Assembly (NCBI RefSeq): GCF_002179965.1
Contig: NZ_NGUQ01000037.1
Coordinates: forward strand, 992,001-1,056,000
Reading direction: 5' to 3'
Length of the DNA stretch: 64,000 nucleotides
From: Pandoraea sp. PE-S2T-3
GTDB taxonomy: Bacteria; Pseudomonadota; Gammaproteobacteria; Burkholderiales; Burkholderiaceae
Shown: in pieces, positions 45,294 to 56,432 of the stretch
How positions within the stretch are numbered: the first letter of the stretch is position 1
How the letters are laid out: each line of letters starts with the position of its first letter
Notes under the pieces: generated by a model
Database searches by the model: none
What the model was told of the DNA's origin: nothing
The model's input: the letters and a program-made list of their open reading frames with translations, nothing else
Translations under genes and position numbers: made by a program

Positions 45294-46396
45294 CGGGTCC
45301 AGAACCGCACGGCAGGCTGCACCGTAGGTGCGACTGCCGCCAGCGCAGCGTGGCCGCCCAGCCCGCCGAGCAACTGCGTCACGCGGTCGTAGCGTCGCTT
45401 CTGAAAGGCCGCTTCGGCCAGCCAGGGCAACAGCCGCTCGCTGGGGAAGCTGTGGAACTGCGCATGCCGAAGATACATTTCCGCCGCTTCGGGCGCTTGG
45501 CGAAGCAACGAACAGCGGCCGAGCAGATACCACATCGAGGCGTCGTCTTCGTGCTGCTCCAGCGTGGCGTGCGCAAAAAATTCCACTCGCTCCAGCGTGA
45601 AGCGCAGCACTTCGCCGCGCACCAGATTCTGATAGATCAGCTCCCAATACAACTGCGCCAGACGGCGGCTCGTATCCGCGCGCTCATCCTCGTCTTGCGC
45701 GGCCTCGTGACGGTCTCGCATGCGAAAAATCTGCTGCATGATGCGTTTTTCCAGTCCGTCGAGGATGCCGTAGGCCAGCAGGCGCACCTCTTCGACCGGG
45801 TCGGCCAGCAGGTCGCGGGCGATCTCGCTGGTCACCCGCGACGGCAACGCCTGCACCGAGACGAGCGCGGCCACACGGTCGTCACGCTCCCCATTCACAT
45901 TGCGCAACCGGGCGCGCAAGCGCATGCCGGTGCCGTGCTGCACGCGGGCGACAAGGTGCGTGACGAACCCCGGGGCAGCCACCTGCACCGATTGTGGCGC
46001 CTCGCGCGGCGGCGGAAACAGGTAGCCGATGACCATCACGCCGAACAGGACGAAAAGGCCCACAACGGGCAGGAAGAAACAGATCAGCGCCGCGTGCCAC
46101 GTGGCACCGCGCCGGTGGCGATAGCTCGGGGGCAAGGCACGCGCGATGAACGCGCCAGCCAAACAAGCCGACACGGCTTGCCATGCCAGCACGAGCCATA
46201 GCGGGTGCGTCATGACCGTCAGGTTGCCGGCAATGTCTGGCGACGACAACACGATCCGAGCCGCCTGCCACTGCGCCGCTATCGCGAGGCACGCGACGGC
46301 GAGCAGCAGGCTCCAGCGCAGCACGTTTGCCGCCCCGCCCCGCTCGGCGTTTTGCCAACGAGGGGTGCCGTCGCCGCGTGGCATCGCGTCAGCCAT
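45290..46396 (-). CDS. pelE: PelE, Pel synthase complex protein with TPR-like region
   Basis: The start at 46396 (MADAMPRG) was preferred over a TTG further upstream; it overlaps the pelD stop by 8 bp. The 368-aa protein has hydrophobic segments near residues 25-40, 65-85 and 100-125, then a cytosolic helical part (DEDERADTSRRLAQLYWELI, LEQHEDDASMWYLLGRCSLL, APEAAEMYLRHAQF) with TPR character. PelE binds PelD and helps assemble the PelDEFG complex. Sequence similarity among PelE proteins is low, so the call leans on gene order and layout. Confidence 0.88.
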   Translation of the reverse strand: MADAMPRGDGTPRWQNAERGGAANVLRWSLLLAVACLAIAAQWQAARIVLSSPDIAGNLTVMTHPLWLVLAWQAVSACLAGAFIARALPPSYRHRRGATWHAALICFFLPVVGLFVLFGVMVIGYLFPPPREAPQSVQVAAPGFVTHLVARVQHGTGMRLRARLRNVNGERDDRVAALVSVQALPSRVTSEIARDLLADPVEEVRLLAYGILDGLEKRIMQQIFRMRDRHEAAQDEDERADTSRRLAQLYWELIYQNLVRGEVLRFTLERVEFFAHATLEQHEDDASMWYLLGRCSLLRQAPEAAEMYLRHAQFHSFPSERLLPWLAEAAFQKRRYDRVTQLLGGLGGHAALAAVAPTVQPAVRFWTR

Positions 46397-47807
46397 GACC
46401 GACGCACCGCTCGACAAGTTTCAGCAACCCTTCTCCCGGCGCATGCGGATCGACATGCGCGGTGTGTACGGCGATATGGGCGCTCTGGAAATCGACACCG
46501 TACTGTTGGCGCAGGAGGTTTTCCACCCGCAAGAGATAGCCGTCGATGCCATGCTCGTCGGTGATCGGCATCAATGCGATGGCGATCTGCTGGCGCGGCG
46601 TGCCCAGCGTCCACAACGCGTCGAGCGCGCGGCGCTGCCGCACGGTCTGTTCGAACAATGAGTCGCCGCGCGCCCCGCGCGGGAACACCAGCGCCACCAG
46701 CGACGACTCGATGCTGCTGGCCCGTTTGAGCCGCGCAAGACGCCCCAGCTCCAACGCGAAGTCATACGGCGCCTCGGGCACCGAGGCACGCACTTCGGTC
46801 ACGAGCGGCTGCTGCGCCACACCGTCGGCGTAGTACGCCAACAGGACCAGCAATAGCTGGAGATTGTCGTGATTGAGCGCGAGAAACGGCATGCGGCGCA
46901 CGATCAGCACGCTCACCAGTTGCCCGTCGGCATCGACCAGCGGCGCGCACGCGAGATAAGGGCTTGCGTCGCTGGCCGCGTCATCGGTGCGCACGTGGGT
47001 CAATGTGCCTTCGCGAAGGCAATGCTGAACCAGCGGGTCGTCGGCGATGGGCTCGAAGCTCTCGCCGACACGTGCTAACGCCGTCGTGCCGAGGCGGTCG
47101 CCCCGCACGGGGAATAGCGATGCCACTTCGATCTGACACGTGAGCGCTGCGAACTCGAGCATCGGCTGGGCGTTCGGGAGCGGCGCACCGTTCGTGTGCG
47201 CGTCGCCCGCACGCCGCACGGTCAGGTCGCGCAAGCGCGTGATGGCATCGCGCAAGGTGACAGGCCGGGCGAGCAGGTCACGCTCCAGCCGTTCATGCGA
47301 GACACGCAGCAGATAGTGGTTGTGGGTGATCGCGACCAGCCGGTCGTTCAGATAGGCATTGATGCTGTGCGCGCGGCGGGTGCGGTAAGACCAGACGTCG
47401 CAGAAGTGGCCGGCCACGAGTACGGCGGTCATGCCACCGGCGAAGTAACCGATCGGGAAGACTTCGCCCGCACGGCCGCACAGGAGAACCCACGCCAGCG
47501 CGAGTATGACGCCGCTGCCCGCGCCCGCCAGGGCACCGTAACGCAGTGCCGTCACCAGCGCGACGAGCCACAGCCACGGGAACTGCGCGGTGCGCAGCAA
47601 CGGGTCTTCAGGGCGGAATTCCCAAGCGACGAACACCGCCAGCACCATGACACCCACGATTTCCAGTACAGCGAACGGACGCGCGACGGCGGGGGCAAGC
47701 CAGCGGCCCCACACGCCGAGATTGCCGAGCGGTTGCGAGCGGCGAACGCGCGCGGATGCATGGGCATCGCGTGCCGGCTCGGCGTCGTTGGGCGTGGCGG
47801 TTGTCAC
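46389..47807 (-). CDS. pelD: PelD, c-di-GMP receptor of the Pel synthase
   Basis: The 472-aa protein has about four membrane helices (residues 45-145), a GAF domain (about 165-320: FAALTCQIEVASLFPVRGDR, ACAPLVDADGQLVSVLIVRR) and a C-terminal degenerate GGDEF domain with no GGDEF loop. RALD in RQRRALDALW is an RxxD candidate for the c-di-GMP-binding site through which PelD activates Pel synthesis. The apparent GTG start has no clear ribosome binding site, so the exact N terminus is uncertain. It is the first gene of the pelDEFG unit; pelABC do not precede it. Confidence 0.92.
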   Translation of the reverse strand: MTTATPNDAEPARDAHASARVRRSQPLGNLGVWGRWLAPAVARPFAVLEIVGVMVLAVFVAWEFRPEDPLLRTAQFPWLWLVALVTALRYGALAGAGSGVILALAWVLLCGRAGEVFPIGYFAGGMTAVLVAGHFCDVWSYRTRRAHSINAYLNDRLVAITHNHYLLRVSHERLERDLLARPVTLRDAITRLRDLTVRRAGDAHTNGAPLPNAQPMLEFAALTCQIEVASLFPVRGDRLGTTALARVGESFEPIADDPLVQHCLREGTLTHVRTDDAASDASPYLACAPLVDADGQLVSVLIVRRMPFLALNHDNLQLLLVLLAYYADGVAQQPLVTEVRASVPEAPYDFALELGRLARLKRASSIESSLVALVFPRGARGDSLFEQTVRQRRALDALWTLGTPRQQIAIALMPITDEHGIDGYLLRVENLLRQQYGVDFQSAHIAVHTAHVDPHAPGEGLLKLVERCVGHG

Positions 47808-48126
47808 GTGGCGCTTGTGGAAAAAAGAATCAGCCGGGTCGGGCGGCCTGCGGGCTCACGCGCCAACGCTTCGGTATGGCGTCCGCGCAGGCATCGCAAT
47901 GTCTCGTGGCGGACAACGGCTTTCGCGCAGAACCGGCGCGACGACGGTATTTTTGGATCCCCGGGCAGCCCGTGGCTGCTGATCTGAACAGACTTCTTAT
48001 GGTTGATACGGCCGCACTGTACACATCGTGAGTCCTACTATCGTCCCCTTTTTTGATCGCTGTCCGATGCGATTCGCGCTGGCGGCTACCGCCCTGACAG
48101 GCCGCCTGACAGGGCGCCTGAAACCC
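47808..48126. other. 319-bp region upstream of pelD
   Basis: No gene is seen. It should contain the pelD promoter and the end of the phosphoesterase transcript. The only structured element I found is a 12-bp x3 tandem repeat at 48089-48124 just after the phosphoesterase stop. Confidence 0.45.
48089..48124 (-). repeat. 12-bp x3 tandem repeat just after a stop
   Basis: Units CCGCCCTGACAG, GCCGCCTGACAG and GGCGCCTGAAAC (plus-strand reading) lie head to tail, two bases downstream of the phosphoesterase stop at 48127-48129. They do not include the stop. Confidence 0.7.
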
Positions 48127-49002
48127 TCAGGAGACCAACGCACCGTCGAAGGTGTACGGGCCGTCGTACGGGCCTACGTAGGCCAGATGCGTACGCACCC
48201 CGGCCCCCGGTTGCCACAGGTGCATGGCGAAGCCCGGCGGTTCCAGCGTGATCGATCCGGGGGCACCGGGGGCCAGTCCCAGCGAAATCTGGTGCGCGGT
48301 CGAAACGCACGTGCTGGCCATGACGCCGGGAGCGCCCTGCACCACTGCGTGAATGCTGCGATGCAGATGACCGCAGATCACGCGTTCGATATGACGGTAC
48401 CGTGACACGACGGCCGCAAAACCCTCGCGCCCTTGCGCCGAGAGGCCGAGGCCATCCATGAATTCGATGCCGGTATCGAACGGCGGATGATGCATCGCAA
48501 TGATCGTCGGACGCCCCTCGCACGCCTGCAACTGCGCGTCGAGCCAAGCCAGCCGTGCCTCGCACAAATGGCCGCCCGCGCTGGGCGGCGACTGCGTGTC
48601 GAGGGCGAGTACGGTCACCGGCCCCAGGTCGACGCGGTACTGCACGAAATCATCGCCGGAGTGAGCGGTGTCTTGTATGGCGCCTTGGGCATCGCGTTGC
48701 ATGCCGCCGTGGAGATACGCATGCTCGGGGAACGTGGCGCGCAACGCGGCACGATGGTCATGGTTGCCGACGACGAGATACAGCGGAATTTCCAGCTCGG
48801 CGAGACACTCGCGCAATACTTCGTATTCCGATGGATGTGGCGTATCGACGAGATCGCCGGTGGCAATCACCGCATCGGGACGCGGCGACCACCGGTTGAT
48901 CGTGGCAATCGCATGGCGCAGCGCGCGCGCTGTGTCGACGCGCTCACAAGCGAGCGCGCCCGGGCGGCTGACGTGAAGATCGGTAATCTGGCAAAGCAAC
49001 AT
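48127..49002 (-). CDS. Calcineurin-like metallophosphoesterase, CpdA-like
   Basis: The start at 49002 (MLLCQITDLHVS) places the first metal-binding motif at the N terminus, as in the cyclic nucleotide phosphodiesterase class. The 291-aa protein has ITDLH, ATGDLVDTP, VVGNHDHR, AMHHPPFD and ICGHLHRS, the full set of binuclear metal ligands. It would hydrolyse phosphodiesters, possibly cAMP as in CpdA, but family members also include phospholipases, so the substrate is open. It appears monocistronic. Confidence 0.88.
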   Translation of the reverse strand: MLLCQITDLHVSRPGALACERVDTARALRHAIATINRWSPRPDAVIATGDLVDTPHPSEYEVLRECLAELEIPLYLVVGNHDHRAALRATFPEHAYLHGGMQRDAQGAIQDTAHSGDDFVQYRVDLGPVTVLALDTQSPPSAGGHLCEARLAWLDAQLQACEGRPTIIAMHHPPFDTGIEFMDGLGLSAQGREGFAAVVSRYRHIERVICGHLHRSIHAVVQGAPGVMASTCVSTAHQISLGLAPGAPGSITLEPPGFAMHLWQPGAGVRTHLAYVGPYDGPYTFDGALVS

Positions 49003-49434
49003 GAAGGCGAATCCTTGATGCGCGCGCAGGCGCATGACATCACGTGTTCAAGTGTAGGCCGCAGCGCCCCGCGCGTGGGCAACACCCATGGTGCGAGAGA
49101 CGAGGCGAACGACTTAAGGAGATGAAAGCAGAGACAGAAGCCGCGATGAATGCAGGCGGCGCAACGCTAGGCGCCGAAAATGACATCGGGATGACAGCAC
49201 GACAGAACGCGTGCAAAAGTACGCCAACGCCAACCAAAAGTCGCCCGGCTGCGCAAGCCCCTCAACGCTAGGGAAACCCCCAAAGCCCGCCCAGCAAGGG
49301 ATTGCGCGACGCTAAGCCCGCAGATGACCGCAGTTACCGGGGTTTTACCATCAAGAACGAGAAAGTACGCGGCATTGCACAACAAAATCGCCGCAAACCG
49401 TTGCCAGGACTGGCCCACAGGCCGCCGAAGGCTC
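49003..49434. other. Intergenic stretch, no gene supported
   Basis: Short frames exist here, including an 83-codon minus frame at 49167-49418, but none has a ribosome binding site or a recognisable product. It would hold the phosphoesterase promoter. Confidence 0.4.
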
Positions 49435-49446
49435 TATAATGCGGCT

Positions 49447-49509
49447 GCCCGGCAAGTGCCGGCGTCTTCTTGAATCATCGCGAGGTACGATCTTCGGATC
49501 GGGTTTTTT
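49447..49509 (+). ncRNA. Candidate small RNA or terminated leader upstream of HU
   Basis: A perfect TATAAT (49435-49440) would start transcription near 49447. About 60 nt later CGATC-TTCG-GATCG (49488-49501), a UUCG-tetraloop hairpin, is followed by GG and six T, a compact intrinsic terminator. A second hairpin (CCGGC / GCCGG, 49449-49462) lies at the 5' end. No ORF fits inside. The -35 region is poor. It could be an independent sRNA or an attenuated leader of the HU gene 130 bp downstream. Confidence 0.4.
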
Positions 49510-49640
49510 CGATGTTCCGGGAAGACGACATTCTGGCGCGCGCCGCGTGCCTTATGGCGCGGATACAACACCGACACTCGCCAAATGGCGAAAGTGTTAG
49601 AGTTGTCGCCGGTATTCACCACCTCTCAAGGGAAACACAC

Positions 49641-49919
49641 ATGAACAAACAGGAACTGATCGACGCCGTCGCTGGTGTTACGGGTGCAAGCAAGGCTCAA
49701 ACCGGCGAAACCATCGACGCTCTGCTCGAGACCGTCAAGAAGGCAGTCGCAAAGGGTGACGCGGTTCAGTTGATCGGCTTCGGCTCGTTCGGTTCGGGCA
49801 AGCGCGCTGCGCGTACCGGCCGCAACCCGAAGACCGGCGAAGCGATCAAGATCCCGGCTGCCAAGACCGTGAAGTTCACGGCTGGTAAGGCGTTCAAGGA
49901 CGCCGTGAACAAGAAGTAA
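49641..49919 (+). CDS. hupB: HU family DNA-binding protein
   Basis: The 92-aa protein is a standard [42 protein letters not shown] with the DNA-intercalating Asn-Pro tip, and [21 protein letters not shown] precedes the ATG at 49641. HU bends and compacts DNA and affects many promoters. The gene stands alone; in many proteobacteria hupB follows lon, which is not present here. A clear terminator follows at 49934-49964. Confidence 0.95.
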   Translation: MNKQELIDAVAGVTGASKAQTGETIDALLETVKKAVAKGDAVQLIGFGSFGSGKRAARTGRNPKTGEAIKIPAAKTVKFTAGKAFKDAVNKK

Positions 49920-49933
49920 AACCAGTTGCGCGC

Positions 49934-49964
49934 AGGCCGGCCTCCGTGCCGGCCTATCTTTTTT
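49934..49964 (+). terminator. Intrinsic terminator of the HU gene
   Basis: An 8-bp perfect stem (AGGCCGGC / GCCGGCCT) with a 6-nt loop is followed by ATCTTTTTT, 15 nt after the HU stop. Confidence 0.93.
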
Positions 49965-50198
49965 GCCCGCGCTGCCGGTCTCCGGTTCGCAGCAAAAGGA
50001 TACGTCTCACGTCACCCTCTCGCGAGGACCACGACTGATGTGAGCTGCGCGCCTCGCGGGTGTCCTGCGCCGAATCACTTCGGGAACCGGGCGCCCGCGG
50101 TAGTCCCGCCTATCTGCAAATCGCGTCGCCCTTCGTACGCCCTTCGTACGCCCCTCTGCAACAGCTTTTCCGACGCTCAACGCCAGGCCACCTATGCT

Positions 50199-51224
50199 AT
50201 GGTGCGTGACATGACACGCGAGACGTCTGCGGCCAGCGCCGCCTCCCCCGAGAATTCCTCGCTTTCTGCGCCTGATTCCAACATCGGCAAACCGCTCGAT
50301 ATTGGACAGATGCGCCGAATGCCGGCACCCCATTTGCTCGTCAGTCTGGCGGCCGAATCGATTGCGCAATGGCCGATGCTTTCGGCCACGCATCATGGCG
50401 CCGACGTCATTGCTCCCGAAGCCATCCACCACTTGCGCATCGCTACCCGCCGTTTGCGCGCGCTCGTCGATGTGTTCTCGCCATGGCTGAAGCCTCGCTG
50501 GCACCGCAAGCTCAAGCAGGAATTGCACTGGCTGAGCCACGCCATGGGACCGGCGCGCGATGCCGACGTGCTGAGCGGTACGACGTTGCCGGCGCTGCGT
50601 ACCGAACACCCCGATCTCGACTGGGGTTCGGTCGACGCCTATGTCGCGAAGCTGCGCAGCGACGCCCACAGTCAGGCCGACGAGGCGCTGCTGAGCGAGC
50701 GTCAGGTAGCATTGCATCGCACGCTAAAGCGCGCGTTCGGCATCGACGAACATGGCGGCACGGATGTACGCGCCGCCAAAGCATTGCGGCGCGCGTCGCG
50801 CACACCCGGCAAGCAGCCCCGCGCCGTGGCGAAACACGCACGCGACGTGATTCGCCACCGTTACGTTGCGTTATTTCCGGATTGTCGCCAATTGGCGATG
50901 CTCGACACCGATCAGTTGCACGCGTTGCGCGTGAAGATCAAAAAAGCCCGCTACAGCGCCGAAGCCCTGACACCGTGGTTGCGCAAGGCGATGCGCACGC
51001 CGTATCAGGACACGCTGCGCGCCGCGCAGAACCTGCTTGGCCAGCTCAACGATGCCGTCGTCGCACAGCAGTTCTGCGAGACGATGCCGCTCTCGCAAGC
51101 GCAGCGCGACGTACTCACCGGACGCCTCGACACGTTCATCGTGAACGCGACCAGCCGAGCCGCCCATGTGCTTTGCCGGTTGCCCGATGCGGCCACGCTC
51201 GATCGCAGCATTCGAAAACGCTAA
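50199..51224 (+). CDS. CHAD domain protein
   Basis: The 341-aa product is mostly one CHAD domain, a helical bundle lined with conserved His and Arg/Lys residues: EAIHHLRIATRRLRALVDVF (about residue 75), GPARDADVL, then in the second half LHALRVKIKKARYSAE and LLGQLNDAVV. CHAD domains bind inorganic polyphosphate and often accompany CYTH triphosphatases; no CYTH domain is present here. The ATG at 50199 lacks a clear ribosome binding site and another lies at 50211, so the N terminus is uncertain. The gene ends in a 7-bp x4 repeat with stops in three frames. Confidence 0.88.
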   Translation: MVRDMTRETSAASAASPENSSLSAPDSNIGKPLDIGQMRRMPAPHLLVSLAAESIAQWPMLSATHHGADVIAPEAIHHLRIATRRLRALVDVFSPWLKPRWHRKLKQELHWLSHAMGPARDADVLSGTTLPALRTEHPDLDWGSVDAYVAKLRSDAHSQADEALLSERQVALHRTLKRAFGIDEHGGTDVRAAKALRRASRTPGKQPRAVAKHARDVIRHRYVALFPDCRQLAMLDTDQLHALRVKIKKARYSAEALTPWLRKAMRTPYQDTLRAAQNLLGQLNDAVVAQQFCETMPLSQAQRDVLTGRLDTFIVNATSRAAHVLCRLPDAATLDRSIRKR

Positions 51225-51249
51225 GCACTAAGCACTGAGCACTGAGCAC
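51222..51249 (+). repeat. 7-bp x4 tandem repeat beginning at the CHAD-gene stop
   Basis: TAAGCAC, TAAGCAC, TGAGCAC, TGAGCAC lie head to tail. The first TAA is the stop codon. With a 7-bp period the following TAA and TGA fall in the second, third and first frames. Confidence 0.95.
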
Positions 51250-51340
51250 AGAACGAAAAACGCTGACGGGATCTCCGTCAGCGTCGTCTAACACCACCAA
51301 ATTCCGCGTACTTTTCCCACGCTGCCGGTGCCGATACCGC

Positions 51341-51371
51341 AATAACGCGCTAATGCGCTAATGCACTAACG
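51341..51371 (-). repeat. 8-bp x4 tandem repeat just after the P-type ATPase stop
   Basis: On the minus strand GTTAGTGC, ATTAGCGC, ATTAGCGC and GTTATTGC follow the TGA stop (51379-51377) after six bases. The three TAG triplets fall at offsets 11, 19 and 27, one in each frame. Confidence 0.88.
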
Positions 51372-51376
51372 CCCGT

Positions 51377-53911
<2,535 letters not shown>

Positions 53912-53946
53912 GTTCACTCCTGGTTTCATGATTCGTGTTACTCTCC

Positions 53947-53977
53947 ATTCAAAACCCTGTAGTCACTACGGAGTCAA
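53947..53977 (-). promoter_or_regulatory. MerR-type operator-promoter for the P-type ATPase
   Basis: On the minus strand TTGACT (53977-53972) and TTGAAT (53952-53947) are separated by 19 bp, the stretched spacer that MerR activators correct. The spacer holds a dyad, CCGTAGTGACTACAGGG, much like the PbrR/CadR/ZntR operators. It lies against the start of the divergent MerR gene. Confidence 0.85.
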
Positions 53978-53979
53978 GC

Positions 53980-54450
53980 ATGAAAATCGGTGAACTGGCG
54001 CGTGCGGCCGAGACCGACGTCGAAACCATCCGCTATTACGAGCGGGCCGGGCTGCTGGCCGCCCCGCCGCGTACCGACGGGGGGTATCGCACCTATGGCA
54101 CGGAGCATCTCGAAGCCTTGCGCTTCATCCGTCACTGCCGCTCGCTCGATATGCCGCTGGCCGATGCCAAGCGGCTGGGCGAACTCGCGCACGACACGAA
54201 CGTGACTTGCGAGGATGCCAATCAACTGATCGAAGCGCATCTGACGCGCGTTCACGCCCGCATCCATGAATTGCAGGCGCTGGAGCAACAGCTGCTGCAC
54301 TTGCAGGCGCAGTGCCAGAGCCGGCACGACACCAGCGACTGCGGCATTCTGCGCGCGCTGATGCAAGGCGCCCACGGCGAGGCGTGTGCCTGCCATAACG
54401 ACACCGATCCCATTGCGGTGGCGTGCGAGCACGATCACCAGCACGCTTGA
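53980..54450 (+). CDS. MerR family heavy-metal regulator (CadR/PbrR type)
   Basis: The 156-aa protein starts at 53980 after GGAG. It opens MKIGELARAAETDVETIRYY, the MerR helix-turn-helix, followed by YRTYGTEHLEALRFIRHCRS and the dimerisation helix. Metal-site cysteines are in NVTCEDAN (about residue 78) and SDCGILRAL (about 119). A Cys/His-rich tail (HGEACACHND, CEHDHQHA) is as in Cd/Pb/Zn-responsive members. It should activate the divergent P-type ATPase from the 19-bp-spacer promoter on metal binding. The gene is followed by a 6-bp x3 repeat directly after its stop. Confidence 0.94.
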   Translation: MKIGELARAAETDVETIRYYERAGLLAAPPRTDGGYRTYGTEHLEALRFIRHCRSLDMPLADAKRLGELAHDTNVTCEDANQLIEAHLTRVHARIHELQALEQQLLHLQAQCQSRHDTSDCGILRALMQGAHGEACACHNDTDPIAVACEHDHQHA

Positions 54451-54857
54451 ATGTCGCTGTCGCTGTCGCATTGACGAGACACCCGGCGGCGTGTCTCGAC
54501 CGCCTACGGCACGCGCCGGTCAAATGGTTCGCAAACCGACAAAGTGTGCCGTGCCCGCCTCGGCGCGAACTGCGGCATCATGCCGCGCCGCCTCCCCCTC
54601 TCTCCATTTCGCGCGCCCGGCCGATGCCGGGCCGACGCATTTCGGAGCACGCATTACGTTGAACGCCGCGATGATTGTGATGAATCGTGGGTTTGCAAGC
54701 CGAAACACGGGCAAAACCGCATGTTTTCTATACAATGTCCCGGCACGTTTCATGCGGGTTGCCTTACATTCCCTTTTAATGACGTTCGCTCGCCGCTTTT
54801 AAATGCGCGTCGATATGTCGTAATCCGTCTCAATTTTCCCCATTTGCCGGAGACCTT
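54451..54857. other. 407-bp intergenic region before sqr
   Basis: No gene is seen. TGTCGC is repeated three times head to tail at 54452-54469, one base after the MerR-gene stop. A TATACAAT box at 54729-54736 is a possible -10 element for the sqr gene, with no good -35 partner. Confidence 0.45.
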
Positions 54858-56123
54858 ATGTCCAGCGACGCATCCGCTACGCCCACTCCCGCGACGGAGC
54901 ACAGCGCCGACATCGTCATCATGGGAGCCGGCGCGGCAGGCATTTCCGTGGCAGCAAGCCTGCGCCGCCGCCGCCCGTCGCTCTCGATCACGATCGTCGA
55001 TCCGGCCGACACGCATTACTACCAGCCCGCCTGGACACTTGTCGGCGCCGGCGAATTCGATCAAGCGCGCACGGCGCGCCCGATGTCGAGCGTCATCCCC
55101 GAAGGCGTGACCTGGCTTCAGGTCGCCGTCACCGCCTTCGCACCGGAACACCAACAGGTCTTGCTCTCCGATGGCCGCCGCCTGAGCTATCGCTACCTGA
55201 TCGTCGCGCCGGGCCTGCAATTGAACTGGGAAGCCATCGACGGTCTGACGGAAACGCTCGGCCGCAACGGCGTGACCTCGAACTACCGCTTCGACCTCGC
55301 CCCTTACACATGGTCGCTGGTCAATCAGTTCTCCGGGGGCAACGCCCTGTTCACGCAGCCGCCGATGCCGATCAAGTGCGCCGGTGCACCGCAAAAAGCG
55401 ATGTATCTGTCGGCCGACACGTGGCGCTCGCGTGGCTTGCTCGACAAGACCAAGATCGAATTCCATCTGGTCGCGCCCGCCCTCTTCGGCGTCAAGGATT
55501 ACATTCCGGCGCTCATGGAGTACGTGAAGCGCTACAACATCTCGCTGAATCACCTCTCGCATCTGCGTGCCGTGGATGGCGAGCGCCGCGTGGCGCGTTT
55601 CGAAATTTTCGATGCCGACGGTCAGTCGCAATTCGTCGACAAGCCGTTTGATCTGCTCCACGTGGTGCCGCCGCAAAGCGCGCCCGACGTGCTGCGCGCG
55701 AGCCCGCTGGCCGATGCGGCCGGCTGGTGCGAAGTCGACCATGCAACGCTGCGTCACCCGCGCTTTGCCAACGTGTTCGGCCTCGGCGACGCCATCTCGG
55801 CCCCCAACGCCAAGACCGCCGCGGCGGCACGCAAGCAGGCCGTCGTCGTCGCCGAGAACCTGCTCGCCGCCATGGACGGCCGCCCGTTGCCGCTGCATTA
55901 CGACGGTTACGGCGCCTGCCCGCTCACGGTCGAGCACGGCAAGATCGTGCTGGCGGAGTTCGGCTATGGCGGCAAACTGCTGCCGACATTCCCGATCGAC
56001 GGCACACATCCCAATCGTTTTGCATGGGTATTAAAGAAATACGTGCTGCCCAAGGTGTATTGGGATTACATGTTGCGTGGACGCGAGTGGCTGGCGCAAC
56101 CCAGTCGCCCGGGCCATAGGTGA
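54858..56123 (+). CDS. sqr: Sulfide:quinone oxidoreductase, eukaryote-like type II
   Basis: The 421-aa flavoprotein starts at 54858 after GGAG. It has the FAD motif IMGAGAAGISVAASL (about residue 21), THYYQPAWTLVGAG, and two Cys in blocks that closely match human SQOR: IKCAGAPQKAMYLS (about residue 173) and GACPLTVEHGK (about residue 354). VFGLGDAIS and the C-terminal YWDYMLRGREW also match. It oxidises sulfide to persulfide and passes electrons to quinone at the membrane. Usual partners (persulfide dioxygenase, rhodanese, BigR) are not adjacent, so it stands alone. Confidence 0.92.
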   Translation: MSSDASATPTPATEHSADIVIMGAGAAGISVAASLRRRRPSLSITIVDPADTHYYQPAWTLVGAGEFDQARTARPMSSVIPEGVTWLQVAVTAFAPEHQQVLLSDGRRLSYRYLIVAPGLQLNWEAIDGLTETLGRNGVTSNYRFDLAPYTWSLVNQFSGGNALFTQPPMPIKCAGAPQKAMYLSADTWRSRGLLDKTKIEFHLVAPALFGVKDYIPALMEYVKRYNISLNHLSHLRAVDGERRVARFEIFDADGQSQFVDKPFDLLHVVPPQSAPDVLRASPLADAAGWCEVDHATLRHPRFANVFGLGDAISAPNAKTAAAARKQAVVVAENLLAAMDGRPLPLHYDGYGACPLTVEHGKIVLAEFGYGGKLLPTFPIDGTHPNRFAWVLKKYVLPKVYWDYMLRGREWLAQPSRPGHR

Positions 56124-56432
56124 AACCCGGACTTAATTTTTAAAGTCGGGTGCCGTTAAAGGTCAAAGGACCCGGTTTTCGCGACCGGGCACGAGCTTCT
56201 TGTCGGGCCACGCCTTGCGCGCGGTCTGCCGGAAAACGGGGGTGCCTCGCATGGGGCTGCCAATGCATCGCCTGTTACCGGCCGACACATTTACGCGTCT
56301 TATGCAGAACATGATTCAAGGGTTTCCTGGCGGCACGACCTGTTCGACGCGTGGGCTTCACCGGTTCGCCGGCCTGACACGCGAGAATGACCTGCGTTCA
56401 ACCCTACGGGCGACGTCAGCCTGCCTGCCGAG
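56124..56432. other. 309-bp intergenic region with hairpins
   Basis: No gene is seen. Two stem-loops follow the sqr stop: an imperfect one at 56127-56153 (ACCCGGACTT / AAGTCGGGT) and CCCGGT / ACCGGG at 56171-56189. Neither has a T-run, so termination is uncertain. The promoter of the EAL/GGDEF unit should lie here. Confidence 0.45.

Noticed and set aside
42118-45392. Two long plus-strand open frames
   Set aside because: They mirror pelG and pelF, which are supported by motifs, overlaps and gene order.
46389-47807. PelD counted as an active cyclase
   Set aside because: It has the fold position of GGDEF but no GG(D/E)EF loop; it is a receptor.
49167-49418. An 83-codon minus-strand frame with a hydrophobic start
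   Set aside because: No ribosome binding site, no homolog I recognise, and it lies in a region of mixed composition.
49401-49440. TTGCCA as -35 partner of the TATAAT at 49435
   Set aside because: The spacer is 28 bp, too long for a sigma-70 promoter; the true -35, if any, is weak.
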